Below are positions 43,469-53,177 of a stretch of 64,000 bases of DNA, piece by piece. The stretch spans positions 62,001 to 126,000 of the forward strand of contig CAMVAT010000003.1 in assembly GCA_947165505.1 (NCBI GenBank), given 5' to 3'. How positions within the stretch are numbered: the first letter of the stretch is position 1; each line of letters opens with the position of its first letter. The translations under genes and the position numbers were made by a program. Source of the stretch: an uncultured Prevotellaceae bacterium (GTDB lineage: Bacteria > Bacteroidota > Bacteroidia > Bacteroidales > Bacteroidaceae). The notes below the pieces were generated by a model. The model did no database searches and was not told where the DNA came from. It saw nothing but the letters and a program-made list of their open reading frames with translations.

Positions 43469-44755
43469 ATGCAGAATATCATTAAGATAGCCGTCGTCGG
43501 CTTAGGGTATGTGGGCTTGCCATTGGCCCGCTTGTTTTCAACAAAATTCGAAACCATTGGCTATGATTTGAATCAGTCGCGCGTGGATATGCTCATGTCG
43601 GGGCATGACGCTACGCTTGAGGTGGATGATGCTCTCTTGCAAGAGGCCATCCATCAGCATGGCTTTCGCTGTACAACGGATTTGGAGCAAATCCGCGAGT
43701 GTAATTTCTATGTTGTGGCGGTGCCCACACCCGTCGATGAGAACAACCGACCCGACTTGCGTCCTCTTTGGGGTGCTTCCGAAACCGTGGGAAAGGTCAT
43801 CTCAAAGGGCGATGTGGTCGTCTATGAGTCAACCGTCTATCCCGGGGTCACCGAAGAGGAGTGTCTGCCAGTGGTGGAGAAAGTGTCTGGCTTGAAATTC
43901 AATGTCGATTTCTTTGCAGGCTATTCGCCCGAGCGCATCAATCCCGGCGATAAACTCCATACCGTCGAGAAAATCAAGAAAGTGACTTCCGGCTCCACCC
44001 CTGAGATAGCAGACTTGGTCGATGATGTGTATAATGCTGTGTTGGTGAATGGCACACACAAGGCTCCTTCTATCAAGGTGGCTGAGGCTTCGAAGATTAT
44101 AGAAAACTCGCAGCGTGATGTCAACATCGCGTTCATGAATGAGTTGGCAAAGATCTTCAATGCGATGGGCATAGATACACACGATGCCATTGAGGCCGCC
44201 TCTTCGAAATGGAATTTCATAAAACTCAGTCCCGGACTCGTAGGTGGACATTGCATCAGTGTTGACCCTTATTACCTGATTCAGAAAGCTCAGGTATATG
44301 GCGTGTTGCCACGTGTGATGTTTGCTGCCAGAAGGTTGAACGATGGTATGGGTGAGTATGTGGCGCAGCAGACCATTAAGCAAATGAACAAAAAGGGAGT
44401 CTTGGTCAAAGATGCCAATATCCTTATCCTTGGCATTACATTTAAGGAGAACTGTCCTGACATCCGTAATACTAAGGTGGTTGACATCTATTCCACATTG
44501 CATGAATATACATCCAACATCTCAGTCTATGACCCTTGGGCCAATCCGCTGATGGTGAAGAGAGAATACGGCATCGAGTTATCTTCACAGGATGTTGAGC
44601 AGATGAAAGGTAGATTTGATGCCGTGATATTAGCCGTGGCTCACCGTCAATTCCTTGATGTGAATGTCCGCGATTTCTTGAAAGACCCGGAACACGGCGT
44701 GGTCTATGATGTGAAAGGCGTGCTAGACCGTAGTTATATTGATGGAAGATTATAA
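43469..44755 (+). CDS. Nucleotide-sugar 6-dehydrogenase, TviB/WbpA-like
   Basis: A 428-residue UDP-sugar dehydrogenase that oxidises C6 of a UDP-hexosamine to the uronic acid in two NAD+ steps. It shows the N-terminal Rossmann VVGLGYVGLPLARLF, the TPVDENNRPDL loop typical of the TviB/WbpA group, and the catalytic Cys in GLVGGHCISVDPYYL (near 258). This group acts on UDP-GlcNAc or UDP-GalNAc type sugars. Its 3' end overlaps the next open frame, but the likely start of that transferase is just downstream. No C4 epimerase is in the window. Confidence 0.88.
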   Translation: MQNIIKIAVVGLGYVGLPLARLFSTKFETIGYDLNQSRVDMLMSGHDATLEVDDALLQEAIHQHGFRCTTDLEQIRECNFYVVAVPTPVDENNRPDLRPLWGASETVGKVISKGDVVVYESTVYPGVTEEECLPVVEKVSGLKFNVDFFAGYSPERINPGDKLHTVEKIKKVTSGSTPEIADLVDDVYNAVLVNGTHKAPSIKVAEASKIIENSQRDVNIAFMNELAKIFNAMGIDTHDAIEAASSKWNFIKLSPGLVGGHCISVDPYYLIQKAQVYGVLPRVMFAARRLNDGMGEYVAQQTIKQMNKKGVLVKDANILILGITFKENCPDIRNTKVVDIYSTLHEYTSNISVYDPWANPLMVKREYGIELSSQDVEQMKGRFDAVILAVAHRQFLDVNVRDFLKDPEHGVVYDVKGVLDRSYIDGRL

Positions 44756-44759
44756 TCAG

Positions 44760-45713
44760 ATGAAATTAAGCATCATTATACCGTTATACAATGCTGAAAA
44801 GTATATCAGCACATGTTTGGATTCTATTTTCGGTTCCGACCTGAAATCTGGTGAGTTTGAAGTCGTTGTCGTGAATGATGGGTCGAAAGACCAAGGGCCG
44901 GCAATCGTCGAATCTTATCAGAAAAAACACCCGGAAATACAGATTGTTCATCAAGAGAACAAAGGACAAGGCGCAGCTAGGAATACTGGTATAGAGCATG
45001 CCAATGGCGACTATGTGTGGTTTGTGGATGCTGATGATAAGATTAGAGAAACATTACAGCCGCTACTGAAGTATATTGACAGCGACAAACGAATAGATAT
45101 GCTGTCTTTCAAATTGGACGTTGTTGATGTCCAAGGTAAGTTCTTATATAGTGGAAGGCTCTTTTTCTCAACAGGAGATCAAATTATAAGTGGAAGAGAC
45201 GCGTTTATGAAAGGTGCGAACCCAGGATCTGCTTGTACTACATTGTTTCGGTTATCATTTTTGAGAGAGAAGGCGTTGCGCTTTACAGATAAACGGATAA
45301 TGCACCAAGATGCAGAATTTGTTATACGTGCTTTGGCTTTAGCTGATAGAGTGATTAGTGTAAATGATTTCTATTATTATTATATTCTTAGAAACGATTC
45401 ATATACGATGTTGCTGAGCCATCAGACGAAGAAAATAAAAGACACGGTAGAGGTTTGTTGGATGACCGAACAGTTTATAAAGTCTCTCTATAAATCTGAT
45501 GTTGATTTAGCAAATTGTTTATATGACCATAATCAAAGAATCATTTTGGGATTGCTGCTAAGTATGTTTCAAAATCGAAAAGAGTGGAATGGTAATGGAG
45601 TTAATCAAGAAGTATTGTCTTTATTGAAAAAGTACCATTTTTATCCGTTGCGTTATCGCTATAAATCATGGAAACAGAATGTAGTGAAGAGATTGTTGAA
45701 CTTCTATTTTTGA
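44760..45713 (+). CDS. GT2 glycosyltransferase
   Basis: A GT-A transferase of 317 residues with KLSIIIPLYNAEKYISTCL and VVNDGSKD at the N terminus and WFVDADDKI as the metal site. The Met at 44760 is preferred; in-frame Met codons upstream (44742) would extend it into the preceding gene. The C terminus ends in a basic amphipathic stretch. It opens a run of tightly packed glycosyltransferase genes. Sugar specificity unknown. Confidence 0.84.
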   Translation: MKLSIIIPLYNAEKYISTCLDSIFGSDLKSGEFEVVVVNDGSKDQGPAIVESYQKKHPEIQIVHQENKGQGAARNTGIEHANGDYVWFVDADDKIRETLQPLLKYIDSDKRIDMLSFKLDVVDVQGKFLYSGRLFFSTGDQIISGRDAFMKGANPGSACTTLFRLSFLREKALRFTDKRIMHQDAEFVIRALALADRVISVNDFYYYYILRNDSYTMLLSHQTKKIKDTVEVCWMTEQFIKSLYKSDVDLANCLYDHNQRIILGLLLSMFQNRKEWNGNGVNQEVLSLLKKYHFYPLRYRYKSWKQNVVKRLLNFYF

Positions 45714-45727
45714 TTTAGAAATATTAT

Positions 45728-46681
45728 ATGCCTAAAGTTTCTGTTGTTATTCCTGTTTATTGCGTAGAGAAGTATATTGAGCGTTGCGCTCGTTCTCTTT
45801 TTGAGCAAAGTTTAGAAGATATTGAATTTATTTTCATTGATGATTGCTCACCAGATGATAGCATAAGAATTTTAAAAGATGTGATTGCTTCTTATCCGGA
45901 GAGAATTAAACAAACTCAGATCTTATATCATAACCAAAACAAAGGTCTTCCCGTGGCTCGAAGGACAGGCGTTGATGCTTCATTAGGCGAATTCGTAATC
46001 CATTGTGATTCAGATGACTGGGTTGAGCCTGATATGTATAAAATAATGTATGAAAAAGCAATAAATAACCATGCCGATATCGTTTGGTGCGATTTTTATA
46101 AATCTGACGGAAATAAAGATGTTGTTGTGAATCAGCAAGAGTCGGGCGATGTTATTAACTCTTTACTTCTAGGTAGAAAGCAGGGAGCAATGTGGAATCA
46201 TATGGTTAAGAAAGAAATTGTTGAAAAAGTGAAAACAGTTCCAACCCGAGGGATGATAGAAGACTTAGTTATGGTACTACAGTATTTTTTTTATGCGACC
46301 AAAACTTCTTATGTAAATATTCCTCTATACCATTATGCTCAAAATATAGGGAGTATCTCAAGTGGTGAAGACAAGTCAAAATTGGTTATACAATCGATAG
46401 AAATGCAAGAAAACTTCAAATTGATAGAGACTTTTTTCTTTAATGTGATGATGGAAAAGAAATATTGGAGTGAGTTGCAGTTTCGTAAGTTCTTTAATAA
46501 GCGTTGGTTGTTGCCTGCTGTTGATAGTGTGAAGAACTGTCGTTTATGGCTGGACTGTCACCGAGATATCAATTTCTCATTGTATAGGAATCCATATATT
46601 ACCAAGACGGAGAAACTCATCAGCCTACTGGTAGAATTAAGGTTGTATCCGTTGCTTAGGAAAATCATACGCGGAAGATAA
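45728..46681 (+). CDS. GT2 glycosyltransferase
   Basis: A 317-residue transferase with VSVVIPVYCVEKYIERC, FIDDCSPDDS and HCDSDDW, the metal-binding DxD form. It resembles the GT2 at 22743-23861 in its N-terminal half (IERCARS, SPDRSI/SPDDSI), so the two are paralogs. Its last base overlaps the start of the next gene (TAATG), showing coupling. Confidence 0.86.
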   Translation: MPKVSVVIPVYCVEKYIERCARSLFEQSLEDIEFIFIDDCSPDDSIRILKDVIASYPERIKQTQILYHNQNKGLPVARRTGVDASLGEFVIHCDSDDWVEPDMYKIMYEKAINNHADIVWCDFYKSDGNKDVVVNQQESGDVINSLLLGRKQGAMWNHMVKKEIVEKVKTVPTRGMIEDLVMVLQYFFYATKTSYVNIPLYHYAQNIGSISSGEDKSKLVIQSIEMQENFKLIETFFFNVMMEKKYWSELQFRKFFNKRWLLPAVDSVKNCRLWLDCHRDINFSLYRNPYITKTEKLISLLVELRLYPLLRKIIRGR

Positions 46682-47766
46682 TGACTCGCATCGCTTACAT
46701 CTGTAATGGCCTCTACAACGCTGCGGGCATGGAGCGGGTGCTGACCACTCGCGCCAATGCGCTGTGTGCTGACTTTGACATCACGTTCATCACCTATAAC
46801 CAAGGTGACAGGCCAGACCATTTCGCTCTTGACAAGCGGATTCAACGGGTTGACATTCCTGCACAAAATGATGAGGAATATCAATCGATGCTGGATGAAT
46901 GGCTGAAGAAAGAAAAGTACGACATCACCACCTCTACTGGTGGCGCGGAGTTCTTTTTCCTGCATAGCATCAAGGACGGCAGCAAGAAGGTGTTCGAGTT
47001 TCATTTCTCGTTCGATATCTCAAAAGTCTGGCTCTCGGGCATCCGCAACCCATGGCGCCGGTGGCTCTATGTGAAGGGGCAGACCTATAAACGTATCTAT
47101 CATGCACGCAAGTACGATCAGGTGGTGGCACTCTGCAAGACCGACCAAAAGAAATGGAGTCGCTATTGCCGTCACGTCACGTATATATACAATCCGCTGA
47201 CCATACAGACCGACCGGCATTCAGACTGCACCCATAAAAAAGTGATTGCCGTGGGGCGGCTGCATAAGCAAAAGGGCTTTGATTACCTGATAGATGCGTG
47301 GAGTATCATCCATTCAGAGCATCCCGATTGGACACTCGAAATCTATGGCGAGGGCGGACTTTGCAATGCATTGCAGGCTCAGATTGACAAGAATGGCTTG
47401 ACCGAGGTGGTCTTGCTTAAAGGAAAAACGGATGATATTGTGAGCAAGTACCTTGACAGCTCTATCTTTGTGCTTAGTTCGCGCGACGAGGCTTTCGGAC
47501 TGGTCATCTCCGAGGCCGAGGCCTGCGGCTTGCCTGTTGTCACCTTCGACTGTCCTTCGGCCCCTGCCGAGCTTGTCGAGGATGGTGTGAATGGCTATGT
47601 GGTGTCGCTGGGCGATGTCAAGGGGTTATCACAAAGGGTGATGGCACTGATGGTTGATGAGAATATGAGGAAGAAGATGGGCGTAGAGTCGGTGCGCGTG
47701 GCTAAGAAGTATGATATGAGTACAATAGCGGGGCAGTGGAAACGATTATATAAGGAACTATTATAG
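46681..47766 (+). CDS. GT4 glycosyltransferase
   Basis: A GT-B retaining transferase of 361 residues. The C-terminal donor domain has VIAVGRLHKQKGFDYLIDAW (about 189-208), LEIYGEGG, and the EX7E-type SSRDEAFGLVISEAEACG (about 265-282). It is GC-richer than its immediate neighbours. It ends exactly at the start of the acyltransferase gene. The sugar added is not known. Confidence 0.87.
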   Translation: MTRIAYICNGLYNAAGMERVLTTRANALCADFDITFITYNQGDRPDHFALDKRIQRVDIPAQNDEEYQSMLDEWLKKEKYDITTSTGGAEFFFLHSIKDGSKKVFEFHFSFDISKVWLSGIRNPWRRWLYVKGQTYKRIYHARKYDQVVALCKTDQKKWSRYCRHVTYIYNPLTIQTDRHSDCTHKKVIAVGRLHKQKGFDYLIDAWSIIHSEHPDWTLEIYGEGGLCNALQAQIDKNGLTEVVLLKGKTDDIVSKYLDSSIFVLSSRDEAFGLVISEAEACGLPVVTFDCPSAPAELVEDGVNGYVVSLGDVKGLSQRVMALMVDENMRKKMGVESVRVAKKYDMSTIAGQWKRLYKELL

Positions 47767-48777
47767 ATGCAAAATAAAACGAGACAGTCTAATATCGAAT
47801 TACTTCGTATATTTGCCATGATGGGTGTGTTAGCCGGTCATGGGGTGGGGATGGTGAATGCTTTGCCCACACGTGAGACGATTCAGTCAAGTCCGCTATC
47901 TTCTTTATCATTCATCCTTTTTTCATGCGTCTTTGTGGGAGGGGTAAATGTCTTTGTGCTGATTTCCGGATGGTTTGGTATCCGTGCCTCTGTCAAGGGA
48001 TTGCTGAAACTGTTGTTTCAGTTCTTCTTCTTACTTTGGGGCGTTACGGCTGTCCTACTGTTGACGGGAATGATTCAAATAGAAGAACTGACATTCAAGA
48101 ATTGTTTGGGGCTGACAGATGGCTATTGGTTCGTAGTGGCTTATATCGGGCTTTATATCCTGTCGCCAGTGTTGAATCTTTTTGCAGAACAGGCATCTCA
48201 ACGGCAACAGCAGTTTTTGCTGATTTCTTTTTATGTTTTTCAATGCTATTATAGTTGGACGACATCTTATCTGGACTATTTTGGTGGTTATAGTATCGTC
48301 TTGTTTATTGGCCTGTATCTCACTGCGCGGTATTTCAAACGCTTCCCTGTCAAGTACATCGAGAACCGCTCTTGGAGCCTTTTCATCATTCTGGTAGTAT
48401 GTGCCTCTTTGGTGATGCTCTTGTCTTTATTTTTCTTTGGCAATGCAGGCAGGATGGTCAGATACGACAATCCGCTGGTGATATTAGAAGGCATCTGCCT
48501 GATCTTCGCTTTCCAAAAATGGCATTTCCAGTCAAAAATCGTCAATTGGTTGGCGGCATCATGCTTCGCTGTGTATATTTTGCATTACCATCCGTATATA
48601 TTTGGTCGCTTCTTACAGGGGGCAAGGGCTATAAGCACTTCTTCTTCAGGGCTATTCTATGTTGGAGAGATTGCTCTCTTCTTGATGGTGGTCTATTTGG
48701 CTTGTGCTATCGTCGATCAACTTCGTATTTTGTTGTGGTATTGGATGGTACAAAGGAAAGATAATTCAGGGAAATAA
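47767..48777 (+). CDS. Acyltransferase 3 family (OafA-like) membrane protein
   Basis: A 336-residue integral membrane protein with about ten hydrophobic helices. SNIELLRIFAMMGVLAGHG near the N terminus contains the family's Arg and catalytic His (H25). Such proteins O-acetylate (or otherwise acylate) glycans, using a cytosolic acetyl-CoA pool. It follows the GT4 gene without a gap and overlaps the next GT2 gene by one base. A second, disrupted member lies at 53178-54195. Confidence 0.85.
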   Translation: MQNKTRQSNIELLRIFAMMGVLAGHGVGMVNALPTRETIQSSPLSSLSFILFSCVFVGGVNVFVLISGWFGIRASVKGLLKLLFQFFFLLWGVTAVLLLTGMIQIEELTFKNCLGLTDGYWFVVAYIGLYILSPVLNLFAEQASQRQQQFLLISFYVFQCYYSWTTSYLDYFGGYSIVLFIGLYLTARYFKRFPVKYIENRSWSLFIILVVCASLVMLLSLFFFGNAGRMVRYDNPLVILEGICLIFAFQKWHFQSKIVNWLAASCFAVYILHYHPYIFGRFLQGARAISTSSSGLFYVGEIALFLMVVYLACAIVDQLRILLWYWMVQRKDNSGK

Positions 48778-49658
48778 TGACTTTAACAATCGTAACCCCC
48801 ACTTATAATAGGGCTCATACGCTATCTCGCTTGTATGATAGTCTTAGGAACCAAAATACAGGCGGATTTAGTTGGCTCGTTATAGATGATGGCTCCACGG
48901 ATAATACCCGTGAGGTGGTGGAGGGCTTTATCGCTGAGAATAAGATTCCCATCCGCTATCTCTACAAAGAGAACGGGGGAAAGCATTCCGCGCTGAATGT
49001 GTCGTTTCGTGAGGTGTCGTCAGAATTGTTGTTTATCGTAGATAGCGATGACATCCTGACACCTGATGCCGTGGAGACTATACTTAAAGACTGGGAGGTG
49101 GTGCGTGACAAGAATCTGTGTGGCATATCCTATCTGCGAGGGTATGATGCTGAGCGCGTCATCGGCGATATGCACCCGCAAGACCATGCCATTGATAACT
49201 TTATCAACTTGAGATATAACCGAGGCATCGGCGGCGACAAGGCGGAGGTGTGGCGCACGGAGTGCCTGCGCGACTTCCAGTTCCCAGAATACCCGGGCGA
49301 GCGGTTTATCAGCGAGTCGGTGGCATGGATTTATCTGGCCAAGAAATGGGATATGCTGATGGTGAACAAAATCGTCTATGTCACAGAATATTTGGAAGGA
49401 GGGCTTACCCAAACAGGCCGGAAACTACGTTTCCAATGTCCGAATTTGATGGCTTACGGGTCATTGATGACGATGTCTAAAGAGTTTTCCTTGAAGATTC
49501 GTATCAAGGAGACGTTGCTTTATATCGTATATAGTAAATTTGGGGGGAAGACGTTAAGTGAAATGTTGGTCTCTCCATATAAAATAAGGATTAACTTTTG
49601 TTATATTCCAGGTCTTTTGCTGTACCATTATTGGAGAAGAACGATTGGCAATAAATAA
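48777..49658 (+). CDS. GT2 glycosyltransferase
   Basis: A 293-residue transferase with LTIVTPTYNRAHTLSRLYD and VIDDGSTDNT, then IVDSDDIL (metal site), and an EYPGERFISES acceptor-side segment. This layout is typical of GT2 proteins common in Bacteroidetes and Firmicutes capsule loci. The start overlaps the previous stop by one base. Confidence 0.86.
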   Translation: MTLTIVTPTYNRAHTLSRLYDSLRNQNTGGFSWLVIDDGSTDNTREVVEGFIAENKIPIRYLYKENGGKHSALNVSFREVSSELLFIVDSDDILTPDAVETILKDWEVVRDKNLCGISYLRGYDAERVIGDMHPQDHAIDNFINLRYNRGIGGDKAEVWRTECLRDFQFPEYPGERFISESVAWIYLAKKWDMLMVNKIVYVTEYLEGGLTQTGRKLRFQCPNLMAYGSLMTMSKEFSLKIRIKETLLYIVYSKFGGKTLSEMLVSPYKIRINFCYIPGLLLYHYWRRTIGNK

Positions 49659-49683
49659 ACTATCAAGAAAAGCGTAGAGGGAA

Positions 49684-50868
49684 ATGTTTATATATTTTAT
49701 CGCTTTCGCAGTCGCTTACTTTTATCTCTATTATTCAGAGAATAAAAACGTAAGCCAACTAAAAGGTGGCATTAAGGATACATCTTTATTGATGTATTTT
49801 TTGCTTTATCTGGCCGTTTTTATAGGGATGGGCGATATGATTGGCGGCTATGACCGATATATTTATGGTGAGATCTTCGATGAATCTGCAGATCTTCGTT
49901 TGGCAGGAAGAAGTCTTTTGGATGTAATCAACCAACCTGGCGCCTTCCATGAGAAGGGTTATATGACATTTAATTATCTGATTTCATTTGTTACAGCCAA
50001 TCGGTATGTCTTTATTCTGATTTGCACATTAATCATGTTTGTCATGTATTATGTGGCAATACGTAGATATACTCATCATTATCCTCTGGCGTGTATTGTG
50101 TTCTTAGGATTCTTCTACTATTTCACGGCAACTTATATGCGTCAAGCTTTGGCTGTAGGTATCGTGTGGTTGGCGATGGAGTCGATATGGCGGCGGAGGC
50201 CAGTATTTTTTTTCGTGTTAGTCTTCATCGCAAGTAGGTTTCATAGCTCAGCACTGGTCGCGGCTCCTTTATACTTTATTGGTTCGCGAAAATATGGTGT
50301 TAATCAGGCAATATCTTTCCTTGTCGTTTGTCTTATTTTGGGCTTATCACCACTACCTGGCACTTTGCTGGCATTCTCGGGCGAAGTGGAGGATATGCAA
50401 AATAGAGCTGCTGACTATGTAGATGACATGGGCGGTGTGCGTGTTGACTATGTCTTGGAGGTGATCTTTTTGATGTGGTTATATATACGGTATCGTCATC
50501 TGTTGCCTGATGATAAAAAGACAGGCGTGCTTGTGAATGCCTTTTTATTCTTTTGTGGCATATTGTTAGTGTTTGTAAGGTTCGGACAGGGTGGCCGTTT
50601 CGGGTGGTATTTTATGATTGGTATCATTTATGTGCTCTCCACCGTGGCAGCAAATAAGCGGTTTGCGGAGGCAAGGCTGACAGTACTACTCGTTTCCTTT
50701 GCTTTGTTTGCCCGTATTACTTACGAGTGGGCTTTTAACTTGACTCCTTATAAGACGTTCTTGACCAATGGCTATCCTTCTGGCGAGAGAAATATTTATG
50801 ACAGATTTGAATATGATGAGAGATACACAGAAGATAAGTTGTATCGGGATCCATGGCTGCTATGGTAA
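49684..50868 (+). CDS. EpsG family polymerase (Wzy-like)
   Basis: A 394-residue multi-helix membrane protein. TATYMRQALAVGIVWLAM (about 149-166) and ASRFHSSALVAAP (about 185-197) match the EpsG family, which polymerises repeat units at the outer face of the inner membrane. It is the only polymerase candidate in the window and pairs with the flippase at 35055-36482, supporting a Wzx/Wzy-type pathway. It ends the long AT-rich run. Confidence 0.83.
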   Translation: MFIYFIAFAVAYFYLYYSENKNVSQLKGGIKDTSLLMYFLLYLAVFIGMGDMIGGYDRYIYGEIFDESADLRLAGRSLLDVINQPGAFHEKGYMTFNYLISFVTANRYVFILICTLIMFVMYYVAIRRYTHHYPLACIVFLGFFYYFTATYMRQALAVGIVWLAMESIWRRRPVFFFVLVFIASRFHSSALVAAPLYFIGSRKYGVNQAISFLVVCLILGLSPLPGTLLAFSGEVEDMQNRAADYVDDMGGVRVDYVLEVIFLMWLYIRYRHLLPDDKKTGVLVNAFLFFCGILLVFVRFGQGGRFGWYFMIGIIYVLSTVAANKRFAEARLTVLLVSFALFARITYEWAFNLTPYKTFLTNGYPSGERNIYDRFEYDERYTEDKLYRDPWLLW

Positions 50869-51013
50869 ATGTTATTGGATTATTAATCTCCAGCTCCTAG
50901 CCCTCATGCTTATCCTTGATTTCATATTTTCTTGACACGAAGGCAATTGGTCAAATTATTCTATCAACTAAGCTGATTCATCCTTTGAAATCCGATGTGG
51001 AAATTGTAAATAT

Positions 51014-52072
51014 ATGAAAGAGAATAAGAAACAACCAGAGACACCGTTAGTGTCCCCCTCCTTAGGAGGGGGGGCGGGGGAGGCTTCCACCCCTTCTTTT
51101 GAATATTGTGTTGCCATCCGCACCGTGGGTAAGGCGGGCGACAAATACATTCAAGAACTCGAGTCGCTCCACCGGCAGACGGTGAAACCCAAACATATCT
51201 TCGTGCATCTGGCCGAGGGCTTCGAACGCCCGAAAAAGCAGGTGGGCATGGAGGAGTATATCATCACGCCGAAGGGATTGGTGCACCAACGGGCGGCGTC
51301 GCTCGAAGGGGTGGATACGGAGTTCCTGCTTATCCTCGATGACGACGTCTTCTTCCCCGACGATGCGGTGGAGCGGCTGCATAAGGCACTCGTGGAGTTT
51401 GATGCCGACTGTATTGCCCCAGATACTTTCCCCAATCAGGAGATGTCTCTAAAAGAAAAAATCGTGGCATATTTAGCCAATAGCGTGAAACCAAGGAAAA
51501 ACGACGGATGGGCTATTAAGATTGAACGCAATGGAACGTTCTCTTATAACAATCATCCGGAGAAGCACGCAGTCTATCCAACCCAGAGTGCCGCTGGTCC
51601 AGCCTATCTGGTAAAGACCGACGTGTTCAGAGCCATTCATTATGAAGATGAAATGTTCGTAGATGAGTTTCCGCCAGGAACATACGGCGAGGATCAACTG
51701 AATTTCAACAAGATGTACCGAAATGGTTTTAAGGTAATGTTGCAATATGATGCGGGTATCATACATCTCGATGCAGGTACAAATAACGTGAAGCAGAAAA
51801 CATACGAAAAACTGTATTATAGGGCGATGTCGCAATACATCACTTGGTATAGGTCGTGCTATCATTTAAAAGGAAACACCAATTGGGAGAAGATGCGTTG
51901 CAAATGGGCATATTTCTGGCGCTTTGTGTTGGGAGCGCTAACAAGGATAGGATATAGTGTAATCACTTTATCTCCGAAATTTATTATCGCTCATATTAAA
52001 GGGAACATTGCTGCACGCAAATACGTCAAGTCAGAACACTACAAAAAGACCCCTAACTTTATTTTGAAATGA
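51014..52072 (+). CDS. GT2-like glycosyltransferase with inserted palindromic element
   Basis: A 352-residue GT-A transferase. The catalytic core begins near residue 31 (EYCVAIRTVGKAGDKYIQEL), with LILDDDVFFP (about 97-106) as the metal site and GEDQLNFNKM later. Residues 14-24 (SPSLGGGAGEA) are encoded by a 30-base G/C palindromic element (51054-51083) that is also found between genes. No Met lies between the element and the core, so it must be translated unless a non-ATG start is used. The stop overlaps the following gene's start by 4 bases (ATGA). Confidence 0.82.
   Translation: MKENKKQPETPLVSPSLGGGAGEASTPSFEYCVAIRTVGKAGDKYIQELESLHRQTVKPKHIFVHLAEGFERPKKQVGMEEYIITPKGLVHQRAASLEGVDTEFLLILDDDVFFPDDAVERLHKALVEFDADCIAPDTFPNQEMSLKEKIVAYLANSVKPRKNDGWAIKIERNGTFSYNNHPEKHAVYPTQSAAGPAYLVKTDVFRAIHYEDEMFVDEFPPGTYGEDQLNFNKMYRNGFKVMLQYDAGIIHLDAGTNNVKQKTYEKLYYRAMSQYITWYRSCYHLKGNTNWEKMRCKWAYFWRFVLGALTRIGYSVITLSPKFIIAHIKGNIAARKYVKSEHYKKTPNFILK
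51054..51083 (+). repeat. 30-base coding palindromic element, copy 1
   Basis: CCCCCTCC, TTA, GGAGGGGG then GGCGGGGGAGG. It is in frame within the glycosyltransferase at 51014-52072 and encodes most of SPSLGGGAGEA. Confidence 0.85.
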
Positions 52073-53157
52073 AAATACTGCAAGTAATCACATCTTTGCT
52101 GACTGGCGGTGCTGAAAAGGTAGTTGTGGACCTGATCTGCGGGCTGCGAGCGAGGGGACACGAAGTGGATTTGGCTATTTTCAATGCAACCAATATGCCG
52201 CTTTTGCCCATCTTGAGGAAGAAATGCCCAAAATGCGTTGTGCACGAGTTGGGGCACTCATACTATAGCCCAATGTTGATACTGAAACTAAGGAAACTGA
52301 TGAAGAATTACGATTTGATCCACACTCATAATTCATCACCTCAGTTGTTTGCCGCTATAGCCAATGTTGGTATAGGAAAGATAATGGTGACTACGGAACA
52401 TAGTACAAACAACCGTAAACGCGAACATCCAAAGTTTTCTTGCATAGATAAGTGGATGTATCGGAAATATGACAGAATCGTAGCCATCTCAGATGTGGCC
52501 AAAAGTAAATTGTTGGACTATCTGGGTGATTCCATAAACACAGATAAGGTCGTGACTATCAATAACGGGGTAGATGTGGACACTTTCCATCATGCAGAAC
52601 CGGCAGGAGAGGAGCAACTGGGATTTAAAAAGACGAATCGTTTCGCCGCAGTTATGGTGGCGGGATTTCGAGAGGCTAAAGACCAAGATACGTTAGTCAA
52701 GGCATTTGCCCGTCTGCCTCGTGAGCATTATGAACTGTGGCTTGTCGGGACGGGAGTAAGGGAGAAAGCGGTTAAGACATTGGTTGATGAACTGGGGGTA
52801 ACCGACCAAGTCCGGTTCTTGGGCTTACGCCAAGATGTACCTCAGATTCTGAGTGCAGCAGATGCTATTATCATGTCTTCGCATTGGGAAGGTCTATCTT
52901 TATCTAACATCGAAGGCATGAGCGTAGGCAAACCCTTTATAGCCAGTGATGTGAATGGTTTGAGAGAGGTCACATCTGGCTATGGGCTTTTGTTCCCTCA
53001 TGGGGATGATGCTACGCTTGCGTATATCTTGCAAACACTCGCCAAAGACCGTGATTATTACAATGAAGTGGCAAAGAAATGTCTTCAACGGGCGAAAGAG
53101 TATGACTTGACGACGATGGTGGAAAAATACGAGGAATTATATAGGGTTATTAGTTAA
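52069..53157 (+). CDS. GT4 glycosyltransferase
   Basis: A GT-B transferase of 362 residues with the N-terminal ITSLLTGGAEKVVVDLICGL (Gly-rich acceptor loop), VMVAGFREAKDQDTLVKAF (about 203-221) and SSHWEGLSLSNIEGMSVGKP (about 270-289), the usual retaining-transferase donor site with its paired Glu. It is coupled to the preceding GT by a 4-base overlap. The donor sugar is unknown. Confidence 0.88.
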   Translation: MKILQVITSLLTGGAEKVVVDLICGLRARGHEVDLAIFNATNMPLLPILRKKCPKCVVHELGHSYYSPMLILKLRKLMKNYDLIHTHNSSPQLFAAIANVGIGKIMVTTEHSTNNRKREHPKFSCIDKWMYRKYDRIVAISDVAKSKLLDYLGDSINTDKVVTINNGVDVDTFHHAEPAGEEQLGFKKTNRFAAVMVAGFREAKDQDTLVKAFARLPREHYELWLVGTGVREKAVKTLVDELGVTDQVRFLGLRQDVPQILSAADAIIMSSHWEGLSLSNIEGMSVGKPFIASDVNGLREVTSGYGLLFPHGDDATLAYILQTLAKDRDYYNEVAKKCLQRAKEYDLTTMVEKYEELYRVIS

Positions 53158-53177
53158 GTTATCTCTTTTAAAACAGA

